64,000 nt of DNA, taken from contig OX411552.1 in the NCBI GenBank assembly GCA_948146395.1, positions 11,179,686 through 11,243,685 of the forward strand, given 5' to 3'. Of this stretch, positions 43,843 through 57,361 are shown one piece after another (within the stretch, counting starts at the first letter, position 1; each line of letters opens with the position of its first letter). Position numbers and translations under genes: made by a program. The stretch comes from Fragum whitleyi. Lineage: Eukaryota; Mollusca; Bivalvia; Cardiida; Cardiidae. The notes beneath the pieces are model-generated. The model saw only the letters and a list, made by a program, of their open reading frames with translations. It ran no database searches and was not told the origin of the DNA.

Positions 43843-44757
43843 ATTGATTGAATGGGGTTTAACGCCGCTTTCAACATTATTTCAACAAAAACAATGTGCT
43901 ACCTTCCTGCATGAATGAGGTTTCACACTGCTTTCAACAAACTTCAAGTCATATGACGGAGACTGGAGCACCTAACAATTGGCTGTTAGTATTTCTCCTA
44001 CCAGTACAGTCATTTCATCCTTTCTTTCCCTCAAGCTGCTATCCAACATGGGTTGTTCCCACTTCGTCTAATCCCATTTGGTCTAAAAGTCAAATTCCCA
44101 TTTCGTCTAAAACCAATATATTGATAAATTCCCATTTGGTCTAAAATTTGATTTACTCATTTGTATCAGAAATTATGCTTTATAAAATGTTTATTATAAT
44201 ATTTCATCATGACAAGAAGAGTTTACCTTTATGTTATAAACGGATAATACAAAGAATTTGAATAATGCTTTTAACTAATTTACTTATATGAATTAAATAG
44301 AACTTTATTTGTTCATTTTTTTAAGTAGCCAAACAACATTAACTTTTTATCATAAAGAAGGAAATTTGTCAAAATTAAAAATTTAATTATTTTATAGTTA
44401 TCAAAAATCACTTTGCATATCTGTTTGTGTGTGTGGGGGGGGGGGGGCAGTATATAACACCTTTATGTCATAAACACCTCTATGACACTCATAACATGTC
44501 AAAAAATATCTTGTAGACGAAATGAGAAATTGATATAATAAGGTGTCAAAAGGTTTTAGACCAAATGGGAATTTTTGGTCTAAACACATATTTTTATAGT
44601 GTAGACGAAATGGGATTAGACGAAGTGGGAATAAACCTACAACATAGGTTGACAATATTTAATATGTTGGTGTTAGATAAAAACAACGAAATTTGATGAG
44701 TGTCGCTGTCTTGAATCAATTCTGGGCCCTCTAGATTGACCATTCTACCACACTTTG
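43843..44757 (-). mobile_element. Diverged SINE split by a MITE
   Basis: 43843-44049, read on the minus strand, matches the 3' body of the SINE at 15888 (AGGAGAAATACTAACAGCC, GGAGCACC, AGCGGCGTTAAA) with a CAAT-type tail. 44638-44757 continues toward a tRNA-like head (GGTAGAATGGTCAATCTAG, GAATTGATTCAAG). The whole is interrupted by the element at 44050-44637. Confidence 0.65.
44050..44637. mobile_element. Non-autonomous element with CCCATTTCGTCTAA arrays, copy 1
   Basis: Left end GGGTTGTTCCCACTTCGTC then CCCATTTGGTCTAAAA and TTCCCATTTCGTCTAAAA. The right end is the reverse of the same words, closing GGGAATAAACC. The 8-bp TSD is TCCAACAT (44042-44049) / TACAACAT (44638-44645), one mismatch. 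A TG run leading into a G run (44428-44447) sits inside. No transposase frame. Confidence 0.88.
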
Positions 44758-44839
44758 ACAGCAGCAAGAATTTTTACAAAACAATTGAAACATAATATTT
44801 AAGATTAACATTTTAAACAATTTAGAAATAATTAAAAAT

Positions 44840-47800
44840 GTGTATTCTCACATTGGCTCTCTTCCAATTTTAACCCTTTTTCCAGTTTCTCTCAATTTGG
44901 ACGCTAATTAAGGTCACTTAAATCAAAAGGATAGAAATCAACAACACGTCATATCGTTTTTGTTAACATCATTAAAACAGGTTTAAGAATGCTTCATACT
45001 AATTAAGTTACTAAGTAGATCATGCAAAACAATTCCACTTTCTGTATGGTTAAATAAATGATGACCAACCCTAAGAATACAAATTGTGAGGACCACAATC
45101 AGTAAACTGCAGACAAGTTCATATTTTGATTTTCTTCAAATCCAAGATAAAAACTAGAAATTAAACATTTCAGTTGTTAAGTTCCATGCAATATTAGCAT
45201 AATGTAAGTAGAAATAATGTAATAAAAGCAATTATTTACTAGAATTTGGCCTGTCAAAAACAGGGACTTTATGTAGAATTTCAGATTAGAAATTTGAGGA
45301 CCATAATCAGTAAACCGCAGACCATTTTCTATCTTGATTTTCTTCAAAACCAGCATGAAAACCTTTCAACTGTGAAGTTCCATGCAATATTAGCATGACA
45401 GAGCAATTATTTACTAGATTTCAACATGTCAAAACTGTGAAACGGATTCTACAGACATGATTTAAAACCTTTTCATAGTCACTCCAATAAGTCACCTTCC
45501 ACTGTGTATTCTCTGACCTTGGCCCTGTTCCAATTTTAACGCTTTTTCAAGTTGCGCTCAATTTGGGAACTAATTTAGGTTGATTGAAATTAGAAGGGAA
45601 CAACAACAACAAAGGCAACAACACATCATTATCATTGGAGGCCTTTGTTACAATCTTTCAAACAGGGATATCAAACTAACTTTGCTATGGAGCAGATTGT
45701 GCAAACCAATTTGGCCTTTTGTATGCTTAGCCCTCTGGCTAGAAATTTGAGGACCACTGTCAGTAAACTGAAGACCAATTTAAATCTTGATTTTCTGTAA
45801 AACCAACACAAAAATCAATAATTAATCATTTCAGTTGAAAAGTTCCATGCAATATTAGCATAATTGAAGTAGAAATGATGTGATGAAGGCAATTATTTAC
45901 TAAAATTCAGCCTGTCAAAACTGTGACTTTTTGTAGAACTTCAGATTAGAAATTGAGGACCACAATCAGTAAACTGCAGACCAGTTTAAATCTTGTTTTT
46001 CTTCAAACCCAGCTCAAAAATCAAAGATTAAACATTTCAGTTGTAATGTTCCATGTAATATTAGCATGATGTAAGAAGAAATAATGTGATAAAAGCAATT
46101 ATTTAGTAGAATTCAGCCTGTCAAAAATGTGGACCGGATTCAGCGGCAACCGGACAAAATCCCCTCCGGACAAAATCCCCTCAACGGTTTTTTGACATGG
46201 CGGACAAAATCCCCTCGGTCATTTTAACAACGCGGACATAATCCCCTCAATCCGTTTTTAGAGGCGGACAGAATCCCCTTCATTAATTTGCTAGGGCGGA
46301 CATAAGCCCCTCGTTCGGAATTACAAGGCGGACATTATCCCCTCAATCAAAACTACGGGGCGGACAATATCCCCTCGTCGTAACATAAAATCGGACAGAA
46401 TCCCCTTCGTAGTCCGAGTAGATAGATCTATGTTTATTGTTTAAGTTTAGAAATAAATTATTTCAATCAAGTCAATTATTCTATATTCTTTAGACGACAT
46501 ATTTCCTGAAAGAACAATGTTGCCGACTAATTAACGTGATACCAATTAAGAAAATTCAAACTGTAAATCGGCATTTTGTATTTTCGTATACGGTCTACAT
46601 TTCCACAAAGAAAAATACCTGACAATTAACACGTGAAACCAGTAAAGTAAGTGTTTTTGTTTCTTTATTCAATGATTTTGAACGTACAAGACTTACTAAA
46701 TGACGTACTAAAGTATGTTTGGTCGCGTCCTTGTCATGGATAATTTTTAAGCTTATACACATAAGAACGTAAGAGGGTTTTTTTTGCAATGATTTAATTT
46801 ATAACGAAAGTTTTGCTGTTTTTTCTTGTTTTTGAAGGGGATTGTGTCCGCCTATTGAGGGGATTATGTCCGCCTTGTAGATTTGATTGAGGGATATTGT
46901 CCGCCTCGGTAATCAGACCAAGGGGCTTATGTCCGCCCAAACAAATTAATGGAGGGGATTCTGTCCGCCTCAAAAACGGATTGAGGGGATTATGTCCGCG
47001 TTGTTAAGATGACCGAGGGGATTCTGTCCACCATGTCAAAACACCGTTGAGGGGATTGTGTCCGGAGGGGATTTTGTCCTAGAATGGGATTCAGCAGACA
47101 AGATTGAAAATCTATTTATAGTCAAACCCATAATTCACCTTCTACTGTGTATTCTCTGGTCTTGGCCCTGTTCCAATTTTAACCCTTTTCCAGTTGCACT
47201 CACTTTTGGAGCTAATAAAGGTTGATTGAAATCAGAAGGGAACAACAACAACAAAAGCAACAACAACAACACACCGTTACCATTTGAGGTCTTTGTTACA
47301 ATCTTTCAAACAGGTTTATCAAACTAACTTAGCTATTTGGCAGATTTTGTAAACCAATTTGGCCTTTTGTATGCTTAGTCCTATGGCTAGAAATTTGAGG
47401 ACCACTGTCAGTAAATTGCAGACCAATTTAAATCTTAATTTTCTTCAAAACCAATACAAAAATCAAAGATAAATCATTTCAGTTGTACAGTTCCATGCAA
47501 TATTAGCATAATTGAAGTAGAACTAATATGATAAGAGCAATCATTTACTAGAATTCACACTGTCAAAATTGTGACTTTTTGTAGAATTTCAGATTAGAAT
47601 TTGAGGACCACAATCAGTAAACTGCAGACCAGTTTAGATCTTGATTTTCTTCAAAACCAGCACAAAAATCAAAGATTAAACATTTAAGTTGTAAAGTTCC
47701 ATGTAATATTAGCATGTTGGAAGAAGAAATAATGTGATAAAAGCAATTATTTAGTAGAATTCAGCCTGTCAAAAATGTGGACCGGATTAAGCAGACAAGA

Positions 47801-50800
47801 TTGAAATCTATTTATAGTACACCCATAATTCACCTTCCAGTGTGTATTCTCTGGTCTTGGCCCTGTTCCAATTTTAACCCTTTTTCCAGTTGCACTCAAT
47901 TTTGGAGCTTAATAAAGTTGATTTAAATCAGAAGGGAACAACAACAACAACAAAAGCAACAACAACAACACACCGTTATCATTGGAGGTCTTTGTTACAA
48001 TCTTTCAAACAGGTTTATCAAACTAACTAAGCTATTTAGCAGATTGTGGTTACCAATTCGGCCTTTTGTTTGCTTAGCCCTATGGCTAGAAATTTGAGGA
48101 CCACAGTAAACTGCAGACCAATTTAAATCTTGATATTCTTCAAAACCATCACAAAAATCAAAGATTAACCATTTCAGTTGTAAAGTTCCATGCAATATTA
48201 GCATAATTGAAGCAGAAATACTGTGATAAAAGCAATTAATTACTAGAATTCAGCCTGTCAAAACTGTGACTTTTTGTAGAACTTCAGATTAGAAATTGAG
48301 GACCACAATCAGTAAACTGCAGACCAGTTTAGATCTTGATTTTCTTCAAAACCAGCTCAAAAATCAAAGATTAAATATTTTAGTTGTAAAGTTCCATGTA
48401 ATATTAGCATGATGGAAGAAGAAATCATGTGATAAAAGCAATTATTTAGTAGAATTCAGCCTATCAAAAATGTGGACTGGATTAAGCAGACAAGATTGAA
48501 AATCTATTCATAGTCACACCCATAATTCACCTTCCACTGTGTATTTTCTGGTCTTGGCCCTGTTCCAATTTTAACCCTTTTTCCAGTTGCACTCAATTTG
48601 GGAGCTAATTAAGGTTGATTGAAATCAGAAGGGAACAACAACAACAAAAGCAACAACAACAACACACCGTTATCATTGGAGGTCTTTGTTACAATCTTTC
48701 AAACAGGTTTATCAAACTAACTTAGCTATTTAGCAGATTGTGGTTACCAATTCGGCCTTTTGTTTGCTTAGCCCTATGGCTAGAAATTTGAGGACCACTG
48801 TCAGTAAACTGCAGACCAATTTAAATCTTGATATTCTTCAAAACCATCACAAAAATCAAAGATTAACCATTTCAGTTGTAAAGTTCCATGCAATATTAGC
48901 ATAATTGAAGCAGAAATAATGTGATAAAAGCAATTAATTACTAGAATTCAGCCTGTCAAAACTGTGACTTTTTGTAGAACTTCAGATTAGAAATTGAGGA
49001 CCACAATCAGTAAACTGCAGACCAGTTTAGATCTTGATTTTCTTCAAAACCAGCACAAAAATCAAAGATTAAATATTTTAGTTGTAAAGTTCCATGTAAT
49101 ATTAGCATGATGGAAGAAGAAATCATGTGATAAAAGCAATTATTTAGTAGAATTCAGCCTATCAAAAATGTGGACTGGATTAAGCAGACAAGATTGAAAA
49201 TCTATTCATAGTCACACCCATAATTCACCTTCCACTGTGTATTTTCTGGTCTTGGCCCTGTTCCAATTTTAACCCTTTTTCCAGTTGCACTCAATTTGGG
49301 AGCTAATTAAGGTTGATTGAAATCAGAAGGGAACAACAACAACAAAAGCAACAACAACAACACACCGTTATCATTGGAGGTCTTTGTTACAATCTTTCAA
49401 ACAGGTTTATCAAACTAACTAAGCTATTTAGCAGATTGTGGTTACCAATTCGGCCTTTTGTTTGCTTAGCCCTATGGCTAGAAATTTGAGGACCACTGTC
49501 AGTAAACTGCAGACCAATTTAAATCTTGATATTCTTCAAAACCATCACAAAAATCAAAGATTAACCATTTCAGTTGTAAAGTTCCATGCAATATTAGCAT
49601 AATTGAAGTAGAAATAATGTGATAAAAGCAATTAATTACTAGAATTCAGCCTGTCAAAACTGTGACTTTTTGTAGAACTTCAGATTAGAAATTGAGGACC
49701 ACAATCAGTAAACTGCAGACCAGTTTAAATCTTGTTTTTCTTCAAAACCAGCACACAAATCAAAGATTAAACATTTCAGTTGTAATGTTCCATGTAATAT
49801 AAGCATGATGGAAGAAGAAATCATGTGATAAAAGCAATTATTTAGTAGAATTCAGCCTATCAAAAATGTGGACTGGATTAAGCAGACAAGATTGAAAATC
49901 TATTCATAGTCACACCCATAATTCACCTTCCACTGTGTATTCTCTGGCCTTGGCCCTGTTCCAATTTTAACCCTTTTTCCAGTTGCACTCACTTTTGGAG
50001 CCAATAAAGGTTGATTGAAATCAGAAGGGAACAACAACAACAAAAGCAACAACAACACACAATATCATTGGAGGTCTTTGTTACAATCTTTCAAACAGGT
50101 TTATCAAACTTACTTAGCTATTTAGCAGATTGCGGTTACCAATTCGGCCTTTTGTATGCTTAGCCCTATGGCTAGAAATTTGAGGACCACTGTCAGAAAA
50201 CTGCAGACCAATTTAAATCTTGATTTTCTTCAAAACCAACACAAAAATCAAAGATTAATCATTTCACTTGTAACGATCCATGCAATATTAGCATAATTGA
50301 AGTAGAACTAATGTGATAAGAGCAATCATTTACTAGAATTCAAACTGTCAAAATTGTGACTTTTTGTAGAATTGTATATTAGAAATTGAGGACCTCAATC
50401 AGTAAAGTGCAGACCAGTTTAGATCTTGATTTTCTTCAAAACCATCACAAAAATTAAAGATAAACCATTTCAGTTGTAAAGTTCCATGCAATATTAGCAT
50501 AATTGAAGTAGAAATAATGTGATAAAAGAAATTAATTACTAGAATTCAGCCTGTCAAAAATGTGACTTTTTGTAGAACTTCAGATTAGAAATTGAGGACC
50601 ACAATCAGTAAACTTCAGACCAGTTTAAATCTTGTTTTTCTTCAAAACCAGCACACAAATCAAAGATTAAACATTTCAGTTGTAATGTTCCATGTAATAT
50701 TAGCATGATGGAAGAAGAAATCATGTGATAAAAGCAATTATTTAGTAGAATTCAGCCTATCAAAAATGTGGACTGGATTAAGCAGACAAGATTGAAAATC

Positions 50801-53800
50801 TATTCATAGTCACACCCATAATTCACCTTCCACTGTGTATTTTCTGGTCTTGGCCCTGTTCCAATTTTAACCCTTTTTCCAGTTGCACTCAATTTGGGAG
50901 CTAATTAAGATTGATTGAAATCAGAAGGGAACAACAACAACAAAAGCAACAACAACAACACACCGTTATCATTGGAGGTCTTTGTTACAATCTTTCAAAC
51001 AGGTTTATCAAACTAACTAAGCTATTTAGCAGATTGTGGTTACCAATTCGGCCTTTTGTTTGCTTAGCCCTATGGCTAGAAATTTGAGGACCACTGTCAG
51101 TAAACTGCAGACCAATTTAAATCTTGATATTCTTCAAAACCATCACAAAAATCAAAGATTAACCATTTCAGTTGTAAAGTTCCATGCAATATTAGCATAA
51201 TTGAAGTAGAAATAATGTGATAAAAGCAATTAATTACAAGAATTAAGCCTGTCAAAACTGTGACTTTTTGTAGAACTTCAGATTAGAAATTGAGGACCAC
51301 AATCAGTAAACTGCAGACCAGTTTAGATCTTGATTTTCTTCAAAACCCGCACAAAAATCAAAGATTAAATATTTTAGTTGTAAAGTTCCATGTAATATTA
51401 GCATGATGGAAGAAGATATCATGTGATAAAAGCAATTATTTAGTAGAATTCAGCCTATCAAAAATGTGGACTGGATTAAGCAGACAAGATTGAAAATCTA
51501 TTCATAGTCACACCCATAATTCACCTTCCACTGTGTATTTTCTGGTCTTGGCCCTGTTCCAATTTTAACCCTTTTTCCAGTTGCACTCAATTTGGGAGCT
51601 AATTAAGGTTGATTGAAATCAGAAGGGAACAACAACAACAAAAGCAACAACAACAACACACCGTTATCATTGGAGGTCTTTGTTACAATCTTTCAAACAG
51701 GTTTATCAAACTAACTAAGCTATTTAGCAGATTGTGGTTACCAATTCGGCCTTTTGTTTGCTTAGCCCTATGGCTAGAAATTTTAGGACCACTGTCAGTA
51801 AACTGCAGACCAATTTAAATCTTGATATTCTTCAAAACCATCACAAAAATCAAAGATTAACCATTTCAGTTGTAAAGTTCCATGCAATATTAGCATAATT
51901 GAAGTAGAAATAATGTGATAAAAGAAATTAATTACTAGAATTAAGCCTGTCAAAAATGTGACTTTTTGTAGAACTTCAGATTAGAAATTGAGGACCACAA
52001 TCAGTAAACTGCAGACCAGTTTAGATCTTCATTTTCTTCAAAACCAGCACAAAAATCAAAGATTAAATATTTTAGTTGTAAAGTTCCATGTAATATTAGC
52101 ATGATGGAAGAAGATATCATGTGATAAAAGCAATTATTTAGTAGAATTCAGCCTATCAAAAATGTGGACTGGATTAAGCAGACAAGATTGAAAATCTATT
52201 CATAGTCACACCCATAATTCACCTTCCACTGTGTATTTTCTGGTCTTGGCCCTGTTCCAATTTTAACCCTTTTTCCAGTTGCACTCAATTTGGGAGCTAA
52301 TTAAGGTTGATTGAAATCAGAAGGGAACAACAACAACAAAAGCAACAACAACAACACACCGTTATCATTGGAGGTCTTTGTTACAATCTTTCAAACAGGT
52401 TTATCAAACTAACTTAGCTATTTAGCAGATTGTGGTTACCAATTCGGCCTTTTGTTTGCTTAGCCCTATGGCTAGAAATTTGAGGACCACTGTCAGTAAA
52501 CTGCAGACCAATTTAAATCTTGATATTCTTCAAAACCATCACAAAAATCAAAGATTAACCATTTCAGTTGTAAAGTTCCATGCAATATTAGCATAATTGA
52601 AGTAGAAATAATGTGATAAAAGCAATTAATTACTAGAATTCAGCCTGTCAAAACTGTGACTTTTTGTAGAACTTCAGATTAGAAATTGAGGACCACAATC
52701 AGTAAACTGCAGACCAGTTTAAATCTTGTTTTTCTTCAAAACCAGCACACAAATCAAAGATTAAACATTTCAGTTGTAATGTTCCATGTAATATAAGCAT
52801 GATGGAAGAAGAAATCATGTGATAAAAGCAATTATTTAGTAGAATTCAGCCTATCAAAAATGTGGACTGGATTAAGCAGACAAGATTGAAAATCTATTCA
52901 TAGTCACACCCATAATTCACCTTCCACTGTGTATTCTCTGGCCTTGGCCCTGTTCCAATTTTAACCCTTTTTCCAGTTGCACTCACTTTTGGAGCCAATA
53001 AAGGTTGATTGAAATCAGAAGGGAACAACAACAACAAAAGCAACAACAACACACCAATATCATTGGAGGTCTTTGTTACAATCTTTCAAACAGGTTTATC
53101 AAACTTACTTAGCTATTTAGCAGATTGCGGTTACCAATTCGGCCTTTTGTATGCTTAGCCCTATGGCTAGAAATTTGAGGACCACTGTCAGAAAACTGCA
53201 GACCAATTTAAATCTTGATTTTCTTCAAAACCAACACAAAAATCAAAGATTAATCATTTCACTTGTAACGTTCCATGCAATATTAGCATAATTGAAGTAG
53301 AACTAATGTGATAAGAGCAATCATTTACTAGAATTCAAACTGTCAAAATTGTGACTTTTTGTAGAATTGTAGATTAGAAATTGAGGACCTCAATCAGTAA
53401 AGTGCAGACCAGTTTAGATCTTGATTTTCTTCAAAACCAGCACAAAAATTAAAGATAAACCATTTCAGTTGTAAAGTTCCATGCAATATTAGCATAATTG
53501 AAGTAGAAATAATGTGATAAAAGCAATTAATTACTAGAATTCAGCCTGTCAAAACTGTGACTTTTTGTAGACCTTCAGATTAGAAATTGAGGACCACAAT
53601 CAGTAAACTTCAGACCAGTTTAAATCTTGTTTTTCTTCAAAACCAGCACACAAATCAAAGATTAAACATTTCAGTTGTAATGTTCCATGTAATATTAGCA
53701 TGATGGAAGAAGAAATCATGTGATAAAAGCAATTATTTAGTAGAATTCAGCCTGTCAAAAATGTGGACCGGATTCAGCAGACAAGATTGAAAAAATATTT

Positions 53801-55087
53801 AAAGTCAAACCCATAATTCACCTTCCACTGTGTATTCTCTGGCCTTGGCCCTGTTCCCATTTTAACCCTTTTTCCAGTTGCACTGACTTTTGGACCTAAT
53901 TAAGGTTGATTGAAATCAGAAGGGAACAACAACAACAAAAGCAACAACAAAAACACACCATTATCATTGGAGGCATTTGTTACAATCTTTCAAACAGGTT
54001 TATCAAACTAACTTAGCTATTTAGCAGATTGCGGTTACCAATTCGGCCTTTTGTATGCTTAGCCCTATGGCTAGAAATTTGAGGACCACTGTCAGTAAAC
54101 TGCAGACCAATTTAAATCTTGATATTCTTCAAAACCAACACAAAAATCAAAGATTAATCATTTCAGCTGTAAAGTTCCATGCAATATAAGTATAATTGAA
54201 GTAGAACTAATGTGATAAGAGCAATCATTTACTAGAATTCAAACTGTCAAAATTGTGACTTTTTGTAGAATTGTAGATGCGAAATTGAGGACCTCAATCA
54301 GTAAACTGCAGACCAGTTTAGATCTTGTTTTTTTCAAAACCAGCACAAAAATCAAAGATTAAATATTTTAGTTATTAAGTTCCATGTAATATTAGCATGA
54401 TGGAAGAAGAAATCATGTGATAACAGCAATTATTTAGTAGAATTCAGCCTGTCAAAAATGTGGACCGGATTCAGCAGACAAGATTGAAAAAATATTTAAA
54501 GTCAAACCCATAATTCACCTTCCACTGTGTATTCTCTGGTCTTGGCCCTGTTCCCATTTTAACCCTTTTTCCAGTTGCACTCAATTTGGGAGCTAATTAA
54601 GGTTGATTTAAATCAGACGGGAACAACAACAACAAAAGCAACAACAACAACACACCGTTATCATTGGAGGTCTTTGTTACAATCTTTCAAACAGGTTTAT
54701 CAAACTAACTTAGCTATTTAGCAGATTGCGGTTACCAATTCGGCCTTTTGTATGCTTAGCCCTATGGCTAGAAATTTTAGGACCACTGTCAGTAAACTGC
54801 AGACCAATCTAAATCTTGAATTCCTTCAAAACCAACACAAAAATCAAAGATTAATCATTTCAGCTGTAAAGTTCCATGCAATATTAGCATAATTGAAGTA
54901 GAACTAATGTGATAAGAGCAATCATTTACTAGAATTCAGCCTGTCAAAATTGTTACTTTTTGTAAAACTTCAGATTAGAAATTGAGGACCACAATCAGTA
55001 AACTGCAGACCAGTTTAAATCTTGATTTTCTTCAAAACCAGCACAAAAATCAAAGATTAAACATTTTAGTTGTAAAGTTCCATGTTA
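44840..55087. repeat. Satellite array, 697-bp unit with 903-bp variants
   Basis: Thirteen recognisable cores of CCAATTTTAACCCTTTTTCCAG. The (AAC)n marker lies at 47243, 47940, 48637, 49334, 50031, 50934, 51630, 52328, 53026, 53928 and 54627: spacings of 696-699 bp, except 903 and 902. Each unit has two or three copies of a roughly 206-bp half-unit (GAGGACCACAATCAGTAAAC ... TTAGCATGATGGAAG); a third half-unit explains the 903-bp forms. The 903-bp forms are 2,995 bp apart, and variants such as AATATAAGCATG (about 49797 and 52791) share that spacing, so a four-unit block was duplicated. Copies at 44.8-47.1 kb are the most diverged. No frame is conserved. Confidence 0.95.
46145..47086. mobile_element. 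942-bp element with GGACAAAATCCCC arrays
   Basis: Inserted in the satellite. GGATTCAGC is duplicated at 46136-46144 and 47087-47095, and neighbouring satellite units give the empty site. The arms are about 250 bp each and nearly perfect: eight or nine spaced words of CGGACAWAATCCCCTC separated by matching spacers (AACGGTTTTTTGACATGG, CGGTCATTTTAACAACG). The outermost 7 bases differ between ends. The interior is AT-rich with no transposase. Confidence 0.92.
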
Positions 55088-55295
55088 TAGCAAACACAGA
55101 TTCAAGCAAAGCAGCCATTTGCTAAAGCTTTCAGACTCCCATACTATTTAACCTATTCCATTTCAATTCAAAGCATTCTGGAAATACTTCAGAAAGCTAA
55201 GCAAAGTGATTTGGAAATTTACATTCTATTGCATTTCATGTCATTTGTTTTGTGTGAATTTTTGTATTTGGAATTTAGTTTATTAGTGTACAATT

Positions 55296-55442
55296 ATGGC
55301 TCTTATATTTGGACATAGTCAGATGAAGTACATGCACCAGCATTTGGATGCTGATGCAATTCTCACTTTATCTTTTCCTGGGTACAAGGTTCGAGATTTT
55401 CTGGAAGAACAGATTATTTTTTACCTTGTTCCTTCAGTTCAA
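55296..55442 (+). CDS. First coding exon, possible SGNH/GDSL-like protein
   Basis: Begins at ATG 55296 and ends exactly at a consensus donor, CAA|GTAAGT (55443), after 49 codons in phase 0. The peptide starts MALIFGHSQMKYMHQHL, then LTLSFPGYKVRDFLEE. The GHS near the start and a downstream FPG...V-DF resemble the first block of SGNH-type hydrolase-like domains in invertebrate proteins (GDSH/GHS then PG). That assignment is tentative. The next exon was not found with confidence. The satellite ends 209 bp upstream, so the promoter is either in that gap or in the array. Confidence 0.5.
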
Positions 55443-56649
55443 GTAAGTGTTTTTGATTTGGTTTTTGTGTGTGTGCGTGTTTGTATGTGTGTTGGAAGGG
55501 GGGGGGGGTCTCATAGTCTGCCTCTGATATCTAACCTTCTGAAACTGTTCACAACATACTCAAGGCCAAGACAGATAGTGGGGACTGAGAAAGGCCTGCA
55601 CAGGCATGCAATCTTATCTTAGCCTTTACTGCCTTTTTGTAACACTGAGACAAAATTGCCCAAGACTAGTTAAAATATTTCTGAAAATTGATGATTTAAT
55701 TTAAAGACAAAACCAAATGTGATGGCCTGTTGTGTTTTCAGTGTCTGTACATCAAATTTTTTTTAAACACCTCTGTCTCTGAAACTGTTTGGCTGAAGTC
55801 GAATTCACTGGAATCATGCTTTGGACATGCTTTTTCAGATCTTTATTCAACCTTACAGGCTATTGCGTCACTAAAAAGGTCCCATTTGACGAAATTAAAG
55901 AAAAAATTCTGTAAAACAATGGGTTAGAATTAAACCTTACTTCACAGGAATGATGCTTTGGGCATGTTATTTCAGTTTTACAGGTTATTATGATTTCAAT
56001 GTATGCATCTGCTGGTACCAAGTCAAGGTCATGTGACAAGGTCATATGCCTAGGTCAAATTACTCACTAACTTAACATTGTCAACAACTTCAATTCATAG
56101 TTTTAATAATACAAGAGAAAAAATTATTTCCCGAGAGAATTAAATTTTTACACATATGTGTAGCCAGAATACTTAAACACAGAAAGTCTTTATTTAAGAA
56201 AATCATTGAGAAAAGGAGAAAATTTGCTTGTTTCAATCAATTGCCCCCTTTTACGAAAGTTTATGCAACATCTTCAAGTCAGTTTGTTATGTCTTGCCAC
56301 GCAATATAACTAAAAGTCTGTGAAACCTCATCCAAACAAACAAATCAATTACAACAAAATTTGCATTATCATAAATCATGCAGACATTCAAATATGTAAA
56401 TGTAAGACAACAGAATTCTTATTCGTATGACCACCCTTTAAAGTAATCTATGACCATCTTAGGATTCTTTAAGAACATTCTGCTTTGGTTGGGGCTGAGA
56501 GTATTCAAATTTCATTCCTCATGCAAACAAATTTCCAACATCTTTTCTTAATCAGTTATCACTTGCTTGTTGTGAGTAAAATGAGTTCAATTTATTTCCA
56601 GCATGATCTATTAAAGGTTTTGCCTTTTTTATCGTATGCAGTCTCATTT
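55443..56649. other. Intron or spacer after the SGNH-like exon
   Basis: Contains a G run at 55499-55508, the short palindrome at 55591-55612 and two related stretches (GGAATCATGCTTTGGACATG near 55811 and GGAATGATGCTTTGGGCATG near 55947) that look like a non-coding duplication. No further exon is certain. Confidence 0.4.
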
Positions 56650-56925
56650 TTAGCTCGGCTGTTTTCCAAAGAAAACCCTAGGTAATGCTATAGCCTTATT
56701 GTTGTTGTCTTTGTTGTCATCGTGCAAAAACTTTGAAATTTTATTATATCTCTGGTTCTACTGTAAGCATTTGCTTGAAACTTGGCACACATGTTCACCA
56801 TCAAAAGAGCAGCCTATACTATCAAGGGGGATAACTCTAGATGCATTTTAAATTATGCCCCTTTTTATCTTAGATTTTTTACCACCATCCAGCACTCAAC
56901 AGCCGAGTGTAGGCACCCGTTTAGA
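56650..56925. mobile_element. MITE-like repeat with CTCGGCTGTT / AACAGCCGAG ends
   Basis: TTTTTAGCTCGGCTGTTTTC at the left and CAACAGCCGAGTGTAGGC at the right are inverted. The interior has CTTGAAACTTGGCACACATG. No TSD recognised. Confidence 0.6.
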
Positions 56926-57004
56926 TAATTGCCTTTTGTTGATTTTCCTACTTGAAGTTATTCCCGAGCATATCTCAAATCGGCATATCTTAGACGTTTT
57001 GGCT

Positions 57005-57312
57005 AAGGGAATATAGTAATGGTCTCTGCCCGTCATTTTGTCACTAATCTTGATGAGAGTTTATCTCCTAAAGTTTGAAGGCTTTTAAGTTGAAACTTAA
57101 TAGGTGGATAGATCTCATGGAGGGGAATTGAAGTGCACAAGAACTATAACTCTTGCTTGCATACTTTTCCAGTTATTGCCCTATGTTATTTTAAAGACTT
57201 AGATTTTGAAGGCATATCTCTTAAAGTACATAAGAATCCTTAATTTTTTAGGCTTTAGTTTACTATTGAGCTTTCATGGCGGGGAATGGCTATGTCTGAC
57301 ATGGCTCTTGTT
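57005..57312 (+). repeat. Pearl/HINE 3' fragment
   Basis: GGAATATAGTAATGGTCTC...GATAGATCTCATGGAGG...GTGCACAAGAACTATAACTC, ending in GGCGGGGAATGGC, a hairpin and ACATGGCTCTTGTT. Same family as 15835-16480. Another scrap with the GTGCACAAG text lies at 58025-58285. Confidence 0.65.
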
Positions 57313-57361
57313 ACGACTTGCTATCAAAGCTTCAATTCTGCTGTAAAACTAATATGAATGT

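Noticed and set aside
44840..55087. CRISPR-like or coding tandem array
   Set aside because: Units are 697 bp without short direct repeats and unique spacers, and no frame is conserved; this is a eukaryotic satellite.
55730..55927. Second exon of the SGNH-like gene
   Set aside because: An acceptor-like TTTTCAG is present and the frame is open to a stop, but the text resembles a non-coding duplicate near 55947 and gives no family motif. Left unresolved.
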